Source: Rotaria sp. Silwood1
Lineage: Eukaryota; Rotifera; Eurotatoria; Philodinida; Philodinidae
DNA: 64,000 nt
Assembly: GCA_905250075.1 (NCBI GenBank)
Contig: CAJNOP010000109.1
Span: 239,940-303,939 of the forward strand
Direction of reading: 5' to 3'
Shown here: one piece after another, positions 35,977-47,393 of the stretch
Layout: each line of letters opens with the position of its first letter
How positions within the stretch are numbered: the stretch's first letter is position 1
The notes under the pieces: generated by a model
Told to the model about the DNA's origin: nothing
What the model saw: only the letters and a program-made list of their open reading frames with translations
Databases searched by the model: none
Position numbers and translations under genes: made by a program

Positions 35977-36645
35977 TTAGTTTGCACCAAAAACATTCTT
36001 TTCACATAGGAAGACACATGTCTGACCAGTTTCATTTGAAAGTCTAATAGAACAAGTGTCTTCTTTAATACTATTAACAAGTGCAAACGGTCTAACAGGA
36101 CGTAAGTGTTCATGTTCACTTTTTGCTTGATATATCTTAATAAGAGTGGTATCTTCTCTCAAAATTCCATTAGCAGTTTCTTCAATAATATCAGCATGCG
36201 TTTTTATTGATCTTTTTAGTTCATAATTAAAATAGGTTCTAGGAAAATCAGAACCATCGATTGATTCAATGAGACGAATAAAGTAGTCTTCAGTATCGGT
36301 CGTAGAAGATGGTATCGACGACAATGCTATAGGTAGTAAAAATCGATGTTCTCCTAGGTGGGTGTTACTGCTACGATGACTTTCATGTCTTATTAGTCGT
36401 TGTTTCTGTTCATCAAGCTTATTGTAATGAACATCATATTTTAAGCAAACAATACGATTATCATCTTGTTCAACTTGTGATCTGTTTTCTTTTTTAGCAT
36501 CTTCAATAATTTCATTTTCAACATCTATATACTTGATCAATTGTTCATTAAATTCTTCATATGACCGTAGATTATTAGCAGAACTACAATATCATTGAGA
36601 ATAATATGGACGTTGAATTCGAATAGAAGTAGTAGTGATAGCCAT
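35977..36645 (-). pseudogene. Unknown 222-codon gene with TGA at codon 18
   Basis: From ATG at 36645 the frame reads MAITTTSIRIQRPYYSQ, then TGA (36592-36594), then continues open for 204 codons to the TAA at 35977. The later part is soluble and charged (DVENEIIEDAKKENRSQVEQ, LRHESH-like and FLLPIALSSIP segments). The long single frame with protein-like composition supports former coding. I recognise no domain. If the TGA is real, translation could only restart much later, at a non-ATG or internal codon. Confidence 0.5.
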
Positions 36646-37898
36646 TTTAATTTTTCTTTAGTTTTGTGATGAATGTAAATAATATTTTTTTCGAAGTTTT
36701 TCTAAAGAAATTCTGATTTACCTTTCTTCTAAATAGAAAAATAAAATGTCGCAATACTGTATAACTTGCATCGTGTGTGGAGATAACTTCAAAGTAATTT
36801 AAAAAAAAAGAAATCAGAAATTTTCTTCGTGTGTTTTTTCTATTGCTGCTCGTATTGTGATGGAGAGAAAATGAAAAAGAATGAGAGCAAGAAAGTGTAC
36901 ATTTTTTGTTTCCAGGACATATTGTTTTGTGCTATAGTGTTTTCATTCATTCTGTATATGATAGTCTTTTTGAGTTAAATTATCCGTTTGTCAGTTAACA
37001 TACCAACAAAGATTTCATCATACGAATTTCCCGTTTCTTATATTTATCAGACGAATTCATTTGCTTAGATGTATTTCGATTCCAACCTATATTACATAAC
37101 TCAATTATTGAGAATAATTATACATTAAATCAACCAATTTTATGTAATAAGTGTATTTGAATTTTTGACCTCACTTTTGCATCGAACATCCGAAACTATT
37201 TTATCTGTATGACTTCTTACTGTTCAACGCCTATTCTAAAGTCAAAAATTCAAAATAGATTTATTAATGCTTTACTATTAAAAACTATGTACTTTTCTTG
37301 ATTAATTGGGGGTAAGATGCTTTTTCATGTAACACACATATATATATAATCGTCAAATAAAGAACTCTTGAAGTAAATATGAAATTTTTATAAACCATTG
37401 CAGATACCATTCAGAACGGATTATGTAACAACTTTGAACGTTCATCAACGCTTCAAAAATTTGTTATGTGGGGCACTTTCATGTGTTTTTTAAGAACAAA
37501 CATGTGAAGAAGTATTTCAACGGCAAAACCAGTGAAGGCTACATTCTCACTAAGTCTCTCATAGAACTTAAGAAAAGGCATACAGCAATCCATTATTTTC
37601 ATAAATGATGAGAGATATTGCAGTTCGTCCAACACATTAGAACAACGTGATGGAGCGACTGAAAAAAATTCGAAATTTATTTTAGTGACTTTTTCAAAGA
37701 AAGCAAATGTCATCATTGTATTCGAATAATAACAAAACCTCAATTCAATAACTTTGACTATTGTATGTAAAAATTTTAATAGAAAATCATTATAATTATG
37801 ATCATAAAGAATTCTTCATTAAAGAATCAATATATACATATTTAAAAATGTCACTCAAATCACAGGCAGCAGTTTCTTTTCTTGTGTTCTAGTCTTGC
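36646..37898. other. No gene recognised
   Basis: A 96-residue minus-strand frame at 37453-37743 (cysteine- and phenylalanine-rich, hydrophobic) has no recognised family. It is noted only as a possible exon. Confidence 0.35.
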
Positions 37899-40800
37899 TC
37901 AACTCACGTTGAGTGAATTGTCGTCAATCCATGCGTCGGCGTGACCTCCATATTGGAGAACAAATATCATTACATAATCGATTGCCCGCGTGCCCACAGG
38001 AAGAGACCAATTACTTTGTACAAGGCACCAAGCTGATACACATGCTATTGGACCAGTAGTTACATTAGATATAGTACTATTTGTAGCCGAACGAAAAATG
38101 AGAGTTACTTGAGCAGTATCAGGTGGGGATGTGTTTACGCTCTTCTCCCGAAATGAAACCGATGCATACAATGAACCTGAATCAAGTTGTGCAGTTGAAA
38201 ATATGCTTGTTAAAGATACTTGTTGACTCAAAGATCCACCAAATTCTCCATAAAAATCATAGGAACCATTGTACGGAGGAGTACTACCAGCGTTGGCTGT
38301 TCCATTATCAAGTATGGGCGAAGAACTGCTGCTAGAACTCCATGGACTTATTGTACCAGACTCTCCTCCAGGATTTAACAGAAAAACTGGTACTGCAGTT
38401 GTTGTGGTCGTCGTTTGTGTTGCTATAAGATAAGACACATAAACATCAACATCATTTGTTGAAGAAAAAATAATTATCAAAACTTATTCGATAAACATCA
38501 TACTTTTCGACTAGATCGCAAGAAAAGGTTTATATATCGGTTTTGCACAAAACTATAGATTACTAGTAGAATACAAGAAAACTCATATAGTTTTTATCCA
38601 TGAACATGAGTTGGAATAACTGAAGACTTCTAAAATTGTTATCAAAACCTTTGAGAATTGTTATCCAGAATATTTTAATTTTAAGAACCGCTAGCTCGGT
38701 TATTGGGTGTCTCATAATAATAGCACGCTTTTTATTTTGCATGTATCTCACTACAGTTAAATGATGCACAAACCTTGATGACAAAGATCTCCTTGATTTG
38801 TTTGAATAATTTCTTAAATAGCTAAAAGTGAAAATCTGCGGGATGTTGTTATTTCTCAATATAAATATTTGTTTCCTAATCAAAAACAATCGATATATCT
38901 AATTTTTTCGATTACTTTTTTTGGCACTATTGCCATTCATTAAGAAAATAACAGATGTGTCTTACATCCTCTTGTGTGATTAAAACCAAAATTAATTGTA
39001 ATTCTTATTTCGATATCATTTCTAGCTAAATTTGAATTCTTTGACAGTGATTAGATGCTTTAGTTATTCTCATCTTAACAAATTTTGGTTTCACTCACAC
39101 AATCGCATGTAAGACACATTTGTAGTTTTCTCAATAAAGTCTTGCTGTTTATGACTGAAACTCAGATAGTAAACCGAACAACAAGAGATGTATCTATAAT
39201 ATAAACATGAAACAGATGATAATAGAGCCAAAAATTAATCGAAAAAATTAGATGTGTATCGATTACTTTTGACTAGGACAATAAATATTTATATTCGATA
39301 ACAACAACATCACGCATATATTTACTTTTAGACATGTAAGAAATTATTCAAACAAATCAAAGAGATCTGTTTTATCAGTTTTCGTAGAGAATTTAATGGG
39401 GAGTCTTTAAAAAAAAACATTAAGGTTATATCATTTAACTGTGATGAGATACAGGCAAAATAAAAAGCATGGAATTATTATAGGACACCCGAAGCGTTTT
39501 ATTTTTCTTATTTGAAACTAATTCATTCGGCAGTTAATATATTTCAAAAACTCAATATCCAACTTCTGCACTTGTACAGAGTATAAATTATTTTTATGCA
39601 ACAACAGACGAAAAATGTTGTATTGACTAGTATTTGGATCTGTTTTTAGATATCTTGTTAAAATATTTCGATGAAGTCTAGACATTTTAAGAAAAATGCA
39701 TGTCGAAATTTTTGATAGATTCAATGATTTTTCATATATCTTTCATCGAAATCAATGATCTTCTCCTTAGTGTGTACATCAGAAACCCTTACTTGAACTT
39801 GTGCTGGTAGATACCGATGTAGTAGTTTCCGTTGTAGTGGTGATGCTGGTAGAAGCTAAATTTTAATAGTGCACAGTATTCATAGATTAGACGATGAAGA
39901 ATTATTTACGGGCGTCACTCATAGTCAAAAATCATCAAAAAGTTTTATTTTACCAAGTAAATGTCCCATTTATCAAGCGTTATCAACAAAGTATACTAAA
40001 AACCAGATTCTCAAGAAATAAATTAGTCATTTTTTTTCTGGAAGTGTTGTGTCACTAATCTTAATGCTTTCTGTAGAAAATGATCGATATACTATTGTAA
40101 GTATAAGCGCATGTCATATTTTAAGTATCAAACATCAAAAACTGATAGAAACTCATCATTTTGAAATCAAAAATAATTATTAATTTACATATTAATGTTA
40201 GAATATTCATAGATGTGAACTTAAAAGCTGTGGTTGATGTCGTAGTCGTTCAGAGTATTGCTAAAAATCACAAAAAATTACTAATGTTGTTACAGGCTTC
40301 GCCTTCACATTGTGTTTTTCTTCTTTCCATTTACCTAGATATGATATTATTCCTTTCTTTTTGCAAGATCATCTCTTTGTTGTATTCGATTCTCTTTCGT
40401 TAGCCCTAGATGGATGGGATCAATATATATACTCGCGTTTTCTTTCATCTAGTTGGTTCGTTATATAGCTTAGTTGTTATGCGTGTATGTGTAAGTGAAA
40501 TGCATGAAGATGTAAGTGTGTCTGAGGAGATTTTTGATTTAGTAAAAATGAATGGAATAAGATTTATTTCATCTTTTTCCTTCAGCAAATATCCAGTAAT
40601 ACGACTCAGTCTGTTTTACTTACTTGAGATTGTTGTTGTGATTATATTCTGGTTCATTATAGTAAAAACCAAAGCCATAGCAATGGCAGAAAGCAGTAAG
40701 ACAGTACTAATAGCTGTTATAAAGCAACAGATGCATGGATGACAACAGCATATTCTAGCGCCACGTCTACGTATAGAAATACAATACTTATAATAAATAT

Positions 40801-43800
40801 CTATCGATCACATCAGTGATATTATAATATATATGTATTACTTTAATCTTTTCGAATAATTCTTTTTCTTCTTCTTCTCTCCCGTAATTGCCATCCAATC
40901 TGCTGTGTTGTAATGATTACTTTGAGTCTTTCCATCACTTCCTGAAGACCAAGCGTTTTTCTATAAAAATATTCTTCTTTTAACAATAAATATATCAAAT
41001 GCTGATTGATTTTTCATTAAAAAAAAATATTTTTTTATGTGGTGGATATGCGCTAGCACGGAACATCCATGATTTTAGAATCATGACTTCGACGACCTAG
41101 ATGTCTTGCAGTTGTGACAAAACTGGAAGATGTAAGACTTTGCATCGATGCATATCAGTCTGTATTCACTAACAGTTTTGGTATTATCTGGTCAAAATTT
41201 ATGCTTCTTAGGACAGTCGAATATGGAAATAATGTAGTACTCAATGTACAGGGTTTCTTGTACAGTTCTTCATCTCGTATACACATAAATCAACGAAGAA
41301 AAAAGTTATCCCTGTTAACTTTTTCCTTAGGCCGTACACCCTTTATTTAGTCCCTTATGTTATTCCAGTTTCTTGAATTCCTCATCTTCTTCTAATGCCT
41401 TTGGTTCTTTTAAAGAGTTATGGTGTGAATGAGGGGAGGGGGCGGAGGTAGTAACAGTTATGATAGCTGTCTCTGCTTCACCCTTACCCCTGCTCTTAAC
41501 TTCACCTTATACAGCGACTAAAAGGATATAAGAGGCATGAAGGGCTAAAAGAACTTAGAGGAGTCTGTCTTGTCTGATAGAAAAGTAAACCAAGATAAAG
41601 TTTGCTTTTCGTAGAACTCTCGATGTCGCATAATCATTGCACGCTTTTTATTTTGCTTGTATCTCAATACAGTTAAATGATATAGCCTTGATGTTTTTTT
41701 TTCAAAAAGATGCACCATTAAATTCTTTACAAAAAAAACTGGTGAAAAGATCTCTTTGATTTGTTTGAACAATTTCTGAAATGGACAAAAGTGAAATTAC
41801 TTTCTCGCACTATTTTCATCTAGTCTTATATGTATATCATAAATACACGTCTTGTTGCTCTATGTATTTTTTGAGTTCCTCTATAACCGGCAAGAACGGA
41901 ATGAGAAAACTACAAATATGTCTTGTGTACTCTTGTACGTCTGGAACCAAAATTTATTGTAATGCTTATTTCGATATCATTTCCAAATGAATTTCAATTC
42001 TTCGACAGCAATTGGATGCTTTAGCTATTCTCATCTTTAACAAATTTTTGTTTCAGCCACAAAAGAGTACATAAGACATATTTATGGTTTTCTCAATAAA
42101 TTCTTACTGTTTGTGGCTAAAACTTACAGAGATATATCTATGGAATAAACATGGAACAGATGATAATAGTGCTAAAACCTAATCGAAAAAATTAGATGTA
42201 TGAATTATTTTTGACTAAAGAATAAATATTCATGTTGGAAAATAGCAACATCATGCAGATCTTCACTTTTAGCCATTCAAGAAATTAGTCAAATAAACCA
42301 AACAGATCTATTTCATCAAGTTTGCAAAGAATTTAATGGTCAATCTTTAATAAAAAAAACATCAAGGTTATATTATTTAACTGTGGTGAGATACAGGTAA
42401 AATAAAAAGCGTGCAATTAATTACAGAATGTCCGATGTATGCATCCGTCGGGACCAGATTTTCTTTTAATTCATATTTTAATAGAGGTAACTTACTCTGA
42501 AATTTGTGTCACTTTCGATTGTTAAGTTAAATGCTCTGTTGCTGTTACTTCCACTCTGATTGAATGTAGTACTTCCCTATAAGAACATAAAAGCAANNNN
42601 NNNNNNTCCACTCTGATTGAATGTAGTACTTCCCTATAAGAACATAAAAGCAACAGAATTTTGAAATATTTGTTTTTCTTGTTAGGATACTGTTGTGCAT
42701 TCACGATAAGACTAAATCATTAATAATTTTACCAACCTAAATAGAGATCTATTTAAGACTTAACTCTTAATCGTTAACTACATGTATTAAAGCAATATAT
42801 AAAAGGCAATTTACTGCCATTGATGTATGATATAAATTTTGAATTTCAAGAACGTAAGTAAGAGATCAAACAAAATCAACATTAACGAAAAATTTCTACT
42901 TGAAAATCATCGTAGATTCACTTTTTCTTCTATGATGTACAACCGATTATTGGCTTTTTATAAAATTATTTTGAGAAACAAATGTATTTTTAAAGGATAT
43001 AGAAGTTTATATTTGAGAATAGAAATTATTTGATTCAATCAATACGATGATTCACTTTAACACATTCGACACAATTCGATTTTATTAGAGAATAACTCTA
43101 CAGATTCATTTTCGTGTGCACTCATCTTTCGATAAATGCACTCCTTGGTCTTTTCGTTCTGTCTTGATCTGTCGTTTTCTCTTTTTTGTTCGTAAAATCA
43201 CATGAAGCACAGTAACTATTCTGCAGTTTGGCGAAAGTCTTGTGAGGTCTTTTCTGCATGGCATGCCATTCAAGAAGCTGAATTAGCAACCTATTTCATG
43301 TGCGAATTCACTGATCGCACGCTCGAAGAAAAGGAAAGATCTACGCGCAATGTCGATAGACACTATACTGGCTGCTATGCGAAGGGAAGGGCATAACAAT
43401 CAAGAGAAGCGAGCTATGCGGCAGCAAAGAAAGTAAAAACCTTCTGTTCTGACTGTGATAAATGTTTTTGTCTTGATCGTTTTAACAAGAAGCATCATGC
43501 TATGGAATAGAGAACTCAAAAAAAAGTACTGAAGGCAGAACAGATAACACATTATGTTTAACCTCCTATCTAATGAAAAAGCAAAAGAAAATGCTTTTCT
43601 ATAGTTTCTCGTCAAAATATAGTATGGCCCACCGATGGGTTACATCGTGGCGAATGTGTTAAGGACATTTTCCAAGGATTATTTTTGAATGGTACTATTT
43701 ATATAATGAAAAATTAAAGATAGTATATACTCTTTTTTATTGTTCTTATTGAAATGTGTTTTTCAGTCGCTTAGTTACCATGATAAATTCTTTTTCTTCT

Positions 43801-44820
43801 TTCGCTTGATGAATCTATTACGATTCAAATAAATCACTCGTTCTTCACAACTAAGCATCATTTAAAATATTGAGAAAAAGTTTGTCGATACAAGGGTACA
43901 ATTTGACGCAGTTCAGGAATTATAAAAATGCAGAAAACGATAATAAACAACTAAAAGTTTCCTTATATGCCGATGTCTAATTTAGATACATTATCAGGCA
44001 TTCTTCAACTGAATCAAGAATTGATTTCTCTGCATATGCTTAGAAGCAGATTTAGCAGTTGGCATCTATGATCGTGTACAGACGTGCTGAAACTCATGCA
44101 GTCATTCATCTTATCTATTCAAGTTTTGCTAGAGTGACACTCCAATTTTTCTGTTGAGTTCAATTCTATGTTAATTGAATTTTGTATTGTTGTACTTTCC
44201 TTAGAACAAGACTTTATGTAAGATCAGAGACTCGAGTAAACCTCTTAAATTAATAACAGATATTCTTAGGTATGATCACTACAATTCAATATACTATTAC
44301 TATGCATTCTTAGTAGAATAAATTTTGTTATATTATTTTGAAAAAGCTAGTCAATTTTGAAGGTTTTTTTGGTATTTAAAGCTTATCTTTAAAGAATTGT
44401 TTCATAATTTCTATACCTGAGATGAGTTAAGATTGGTATGACCACTAAGTCTTTTGATTTCAATATTATCAGGTGAAGTTGTCGTTGGAAAGTGAACAGT
44501 TGATGCTATGAACATTGACATATTAGCTGTGGTAGAGGCACCAGTTCGTTGTGTTAACGAATGATCAAGTGTCGTAATTATGTCTTGATCACAAATGTTT
44601 GGTCTTAGTTTGGCATGAATAACAGGCACCTCAAAACGATACGAGAAGATCAATATATGGTGAACTCAAAACAAGGGCGTAAAGTTTAGTTTTAAATTAC
44701 TTCTTTGTTTTGATTTGAACTTTTATATTGACAGATCGATGAGTGTTGATTTAGATGAGGTTTTATTCGAGTAACTTTAATTCCAGCAAATCTTTCAAAA
44801 TTTTTCGCAGATATCGACAT
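37899..44820 (-). CDS. Type II membrane protein: cytoplasmic tail, one TM, Thr-rich stalk, jelly-roll-like ectodomain
   Basis: Seven exons on the minus strand join with consistent phases to 420 aa: 44820-44701, 44629-44417, 42576-42496, 40960-40842, 40766-40624, 39855-39793 and 38422-37899. Residues 1-180 are polar and end in a basic KKKKKNYSKRLK. A cysteine-rich CCCHPCICC precedes one transmembrane helix (FITAISTVLLLSAIAMALVF). A Thr/Ser stalk follows, then a domain starting FLLNPGGESGTISPW and ending YVMIFVLQYGGHADAWIDDN. That domain looks like a carbohydrate-binding beta-sandwich family common in bdelloids. Cys clusters next to the membrane may be palmitoylated. The terminal exon could instead splice at GTGAGT (37907), but the in-frame TGA eight bases later ends the domain neatly. 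A possible further Thr exon near 40230 begins with a stop and is left out. Introns 2-3 and 5-6 hold transposons. Confidence 0.7.
38702..39493. mobile_element. DNA transposon copy A, inverted ends of about 75 bp
   Basis: Ends share GGGTGTC, ATAATAAT, a GCTTTTTATTTTGC block and ATCTCAYYACAGTTAAATGA, inverted (38705-38780 and about 39410-39490). The interior is about 640 bp, non-coding. It is closely related over its length to copy B at 41619. It lies in the intron between the stalk exons of the membrane-protein gene. Confidence 0.85.
39901..40600. other. Intron sequence, possible decayed Thr-stalk exon
   Basis: On the minus strand near 40270-40220 a TTTTTAG acceptor is followed by a segment reading TTTTSTTA after an in-frame TGA. 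This may be a dead duplicate of the stalk exon. Other open frames (40161-40403, 40410-40742) run antisense to the gene and are shadows. Confidence 0.35.
41420..41507. repeat. Degenerate G-rich then C-rich tract
   Basis: GGTGTGAATGAGGGGAGGGG (41421) is followed after about 30 bp by CTTCACCCTTACCCCTGCTC and TTCACC. Order and size match the shorter telomere-like junctions, but the units are far from TGTGGG. It could be unrelated purine-rich sequence. Confidence 0.4.
41619..42434. mobile_element. DNA transposon copy B, same family as 38702-39493
   Basis: Inverted ends CGATGTCGCATAATCATTGC and its diverged complement, followed by the same GCTTTTTATTTTGC, ATCTCAATACAGTTAAATGA and ATCAAGGTTATATTATTTAA blocks. 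The interior matches copy A in order, for example TTATTTCGATATCATTTC and GATGCTTTAGYTATTCTCAT. Non-coding. Confidence 0.87.
42550..42653. other. 10-N gap flanked by an exact 47-bp duplicate: assembly fault
   Basis: 42550-42596 and 42607-42653 are identical over 47 bp, separated by exactly ten N. This is the pattern of two contig ends that overlap but were not merged. The duplicated segment contains the acceptor and the first 27 bp of the third exon of the membrane-protein gene, so the exon is really single. Confidence 0.95.
43061..43658. mobile_element. piggyBac-like MITE with TTAA flanks
   Basis: TTAA at 43057-43060 precedes CACATTCGACAC, and GTGGCGAATGTG precedes TTAA at 43659-43662. A TTAA target duplication with short inverted ends is diagnostic of the piggyBac superfamily. 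The roughly 600-bp interior has only short frames. It lies in an intron of the membrane-protein gene. Confidence 0.8.
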
Positions 44821-45177
44821 TCTTTCGATTTCTCTTAATCAATCAATAATAAAATACAACAATACAGTGACAATGGTGTATTTATAGTTTTTCTTTCTAT
44901 TGGGTTGTTGGCATAGCTGTTCGATTAAAAAGGCAGAAAAGTACGTGCCTCTTTAAACTACAAGTTTCGTTTGATAGAAAAGAGTACGTGGAAGAAACCA
45001 TACAAATGATATTAGGTTTTTTTTTATTATACTGACGATTGTATATAATTAATTTTTGTTTCGTTTTTTTCAAACATATACTATTTTCTCTAGAATAATT
45101 ATATCTTGTTAGCGCTGAAACCAGAACACATTTATTCAAACAGTCAGATTGTTTATGACAAATAACTTTTTTGATAA
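44821..45177. other. Upstream flank of the membrane-protein gene
   Basis: AT-rich; nothing recognised. Candidate promoter region by position only. Confidence 0.3.
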
Positions 45178-45440
45178 AGTGTCAAAATGTCGAAAGGAAA
45201 ATGCAGAAAGTGAAAATGTAGAAAAGCAAAATGTCGAAAATTATGAACCCCTGTAAATCCTTGTAAATCCTTGATGGAAAACTTTTTTTAAGATTTGATC
45301 AATAGAATGTAATACGGTACACATTCACAGAGCACAACAGTGAGAGTGAGGGCGAAATCTGTGACCAAAAAGGATTTAGATTTTCGACAATCCGCTTTCG
45401 ACATTTTGTCTTTCGACATTTTCCCTTTCGACCTTTAACC
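45178..45440. mobile_element. Foldback MITE with AAATGTCGAAAG repeats
   Basis: The left arm (45178-45242) contains several copies of AAATGTCGAAA or AAAATGYAGAAA. The right arm (45380-45440) has the complements TTTCGACATTTT. The centre, about 140 bp, is unrelated. Non-coding. Confidence 0.78.
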
Positions 45441-47099
45441 ACCTACTCAAAATTTTCGAGGCCGAGAGATTCGAATCTATAATTTTTTTCTCGCAATTAG
45501 TAAGTTTTATTTTTTTTTCGGCAAGCTACCTATATATGTAGATTTCTCGATCTAGGAAACATTTCGTGTCTTCTTATTGGTGAATATAAAATCGAATATC
45601 AAAAACTATTAAATTCAATTTCAATTATTTTCTTTGTATTAAATTATTAAAATATTAAAAAAAAATGTGAAGTCTCAAATTTTCCTTGTTTTAATATTGA
45701 AAAATTAATTTATATCAATTTTATAAAACCTTATGATCTAAATTAACTTTAAAAAACAAATTGGAAATGTCAAAGCTTCATCTTTTTATATTCTAAAAGA
45801 ATTTTTTTCATAAATAAAGCTTGAAAATATCAAATTTTTGTTTTATAAATTTTTAACGATTTACTGATAAGAATTTTAATAAAACGAATACTTTTCGATT
45901 TTAGCTCTAACTAACTGCAATTCATGGAGTTTAGTAGACATAATTGTTATTATGAAAGTGTAGGCAGCTATTTTTCTTTGAACTTGAGTAGAAATTCAAT
46001 TGGAATTATAATATGAAATCAAAAATCGAATGGAGATAAACTAATCGAGATGCAAGAGTGTTGATACTTGTAGTGTATGAATTGTTTCACTCAATGGTAT
46101 TATTAAAAGATATCCATATGAAGGACTTCAAAATATACGTAAAGTTAGAAATTTATTGGAAAAAAAAATATACGAAAACAACAACCGATTTATTAAGGCC
46201 AGTAACTGAGATTTATCGACATCATTGGTTTTTGAATGAAACTAATATAGTGTCGGATTTCGTTTCTTAAGTATTTAAGTTTGACGAGATTAATATTTAG
46301 TGGAAATAATATATCACAGAAATAGGAAAGAATAAGAAAAAAGACGACTTATAGTCGGAAAAAAAAAGTATAACGACTTTATATCGTTTTTAATATTAGA
46401 CAACAGATAATAAGAAAAGAAATTATGTAATTAAATGAATTACATATTTATTATTGAAAAGGTAAATGCTTTTATTGACTTGCTAATAGAATTTTTCGAA
46501 CTGCATGACAAAAATTTCTTCAATTATATACAATTGAGGGTCGTACTGAGTGAGAAATTAATAATTGCCAAAAACAAAGTCATTTTTCTCTGTAACAAAA
46601 AAAAATATGAGTTATTTTGAAGTTTTCATGTTTTTTTTGTAATTACTTATTTATTCATGAGTATAAGACTTAAAAGTGAATTTCAACTAACTTCATTGGT
46701 TTCAAGCTCAAGTCAAGAATATCATAATTTTTCATTGTTTTTAACTAAGAAATTTTCAGCAGATACCACTGAAATATATCGATCAACAATTCTCTTTTTT
46801 TTTTTTATTTCATTCGAGTATATAAATGAATTATCCTACTTAGTTTAATAACATTATGACGCGTACGAAATTCTATCACTTAGAAAATAACATCTACTCC
46901 TTCAAAATTCAAGTTGATTTATATATATTCAAGTTACTCTTATACAAATAGATACTTGATAGAAGCAAAAAAAACAAATCGTGTTTATTTCAAAGATGAA
47001 CATAAAATAAATAAAATAATATCTTTTATATAGTCCCAAAACAATTATACGAAGACAAATGATCACCGTTAGGTTCACATAATGAAAGAAAATAAAATC
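45441..47099. other. AT-rich gene-less stretch
   Basis: Very AT-rich with poly-A/T runs. The open frames at 46058, 46435 and 46657 are short, lysine- or phenylalanine-rich and without recognisable domains. Confidence 0.45.
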
Positions 47100-47393
47100 T
47101 TATTTTTTTTCATGTTTATGATTTTTTTCATTATTAACCATAGCTTGTACAATCTTTCTTGTGTCACCACCAGCATCATGATGTTGTGAATTTAATTGAA
47201 CTTCAACTTTACTACGTTGTTTACCACCACTATTAAAACACAATAATAAAAAAACGTCTTTTATATTTTCTTTTTAAAATGAATAAAAATTCAATGACCT
47301 TCCAGCATTTAAATATTTTTCATATTGTTCATAAGTATCTTCAGCATTTTGTTCAGCTAAAGCTGTTGCTGATGTTGGATTTGTAGATGCCAT
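47100..47393 (-). CDS. Small conserved-looking protein, 74 aa, unknown function
   Basis: Exon 1 is 47393-47299 and exon 2 is 47229-47100. The 69-bp intron (GTCATT...TAATAG) joins them in phase. The product is soluble: an N-terminal MASTNPTSATALAEQNAEDT, a helical YEQYEKYLNAG, then KVEVQLNSQHHDAGGDTRKI and a lysine/histidine-rich end. The donor is not strong, but both halves have clear coding composition and the stop is followed by poly-T/A sequence. No family recognised. It marks the left edge of the conventional gene region. Confidence 0.6.

Noticed and set aside
3478..36645. Alternative genetic code or selenocysteine as explanation for in-frame TGA
   Set aside because: TAG and TAA interrupt other genes in the same way, and the conserved genes at 47-64 kb use normal stops and no internal TGA.
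40161..40742. Two plus-strand frames with hydrophobic stretches
   Set aside because: They are antisense to the TM exon and intron of the minus-strand membrane-protein gene, which has consistent splice phases.
41041..41110. Possible tRNA-like stem (GATTTTAGAATC)
   Set aside because: Only one hairpin is present; no acceptor, D or T stems or conserved GTTCRA box could be placed.
43202..43396. 64-residue frame
   Set aside because: It is inside the TTAA-flanked MITE, has no homology signal I recognise and no splice context.
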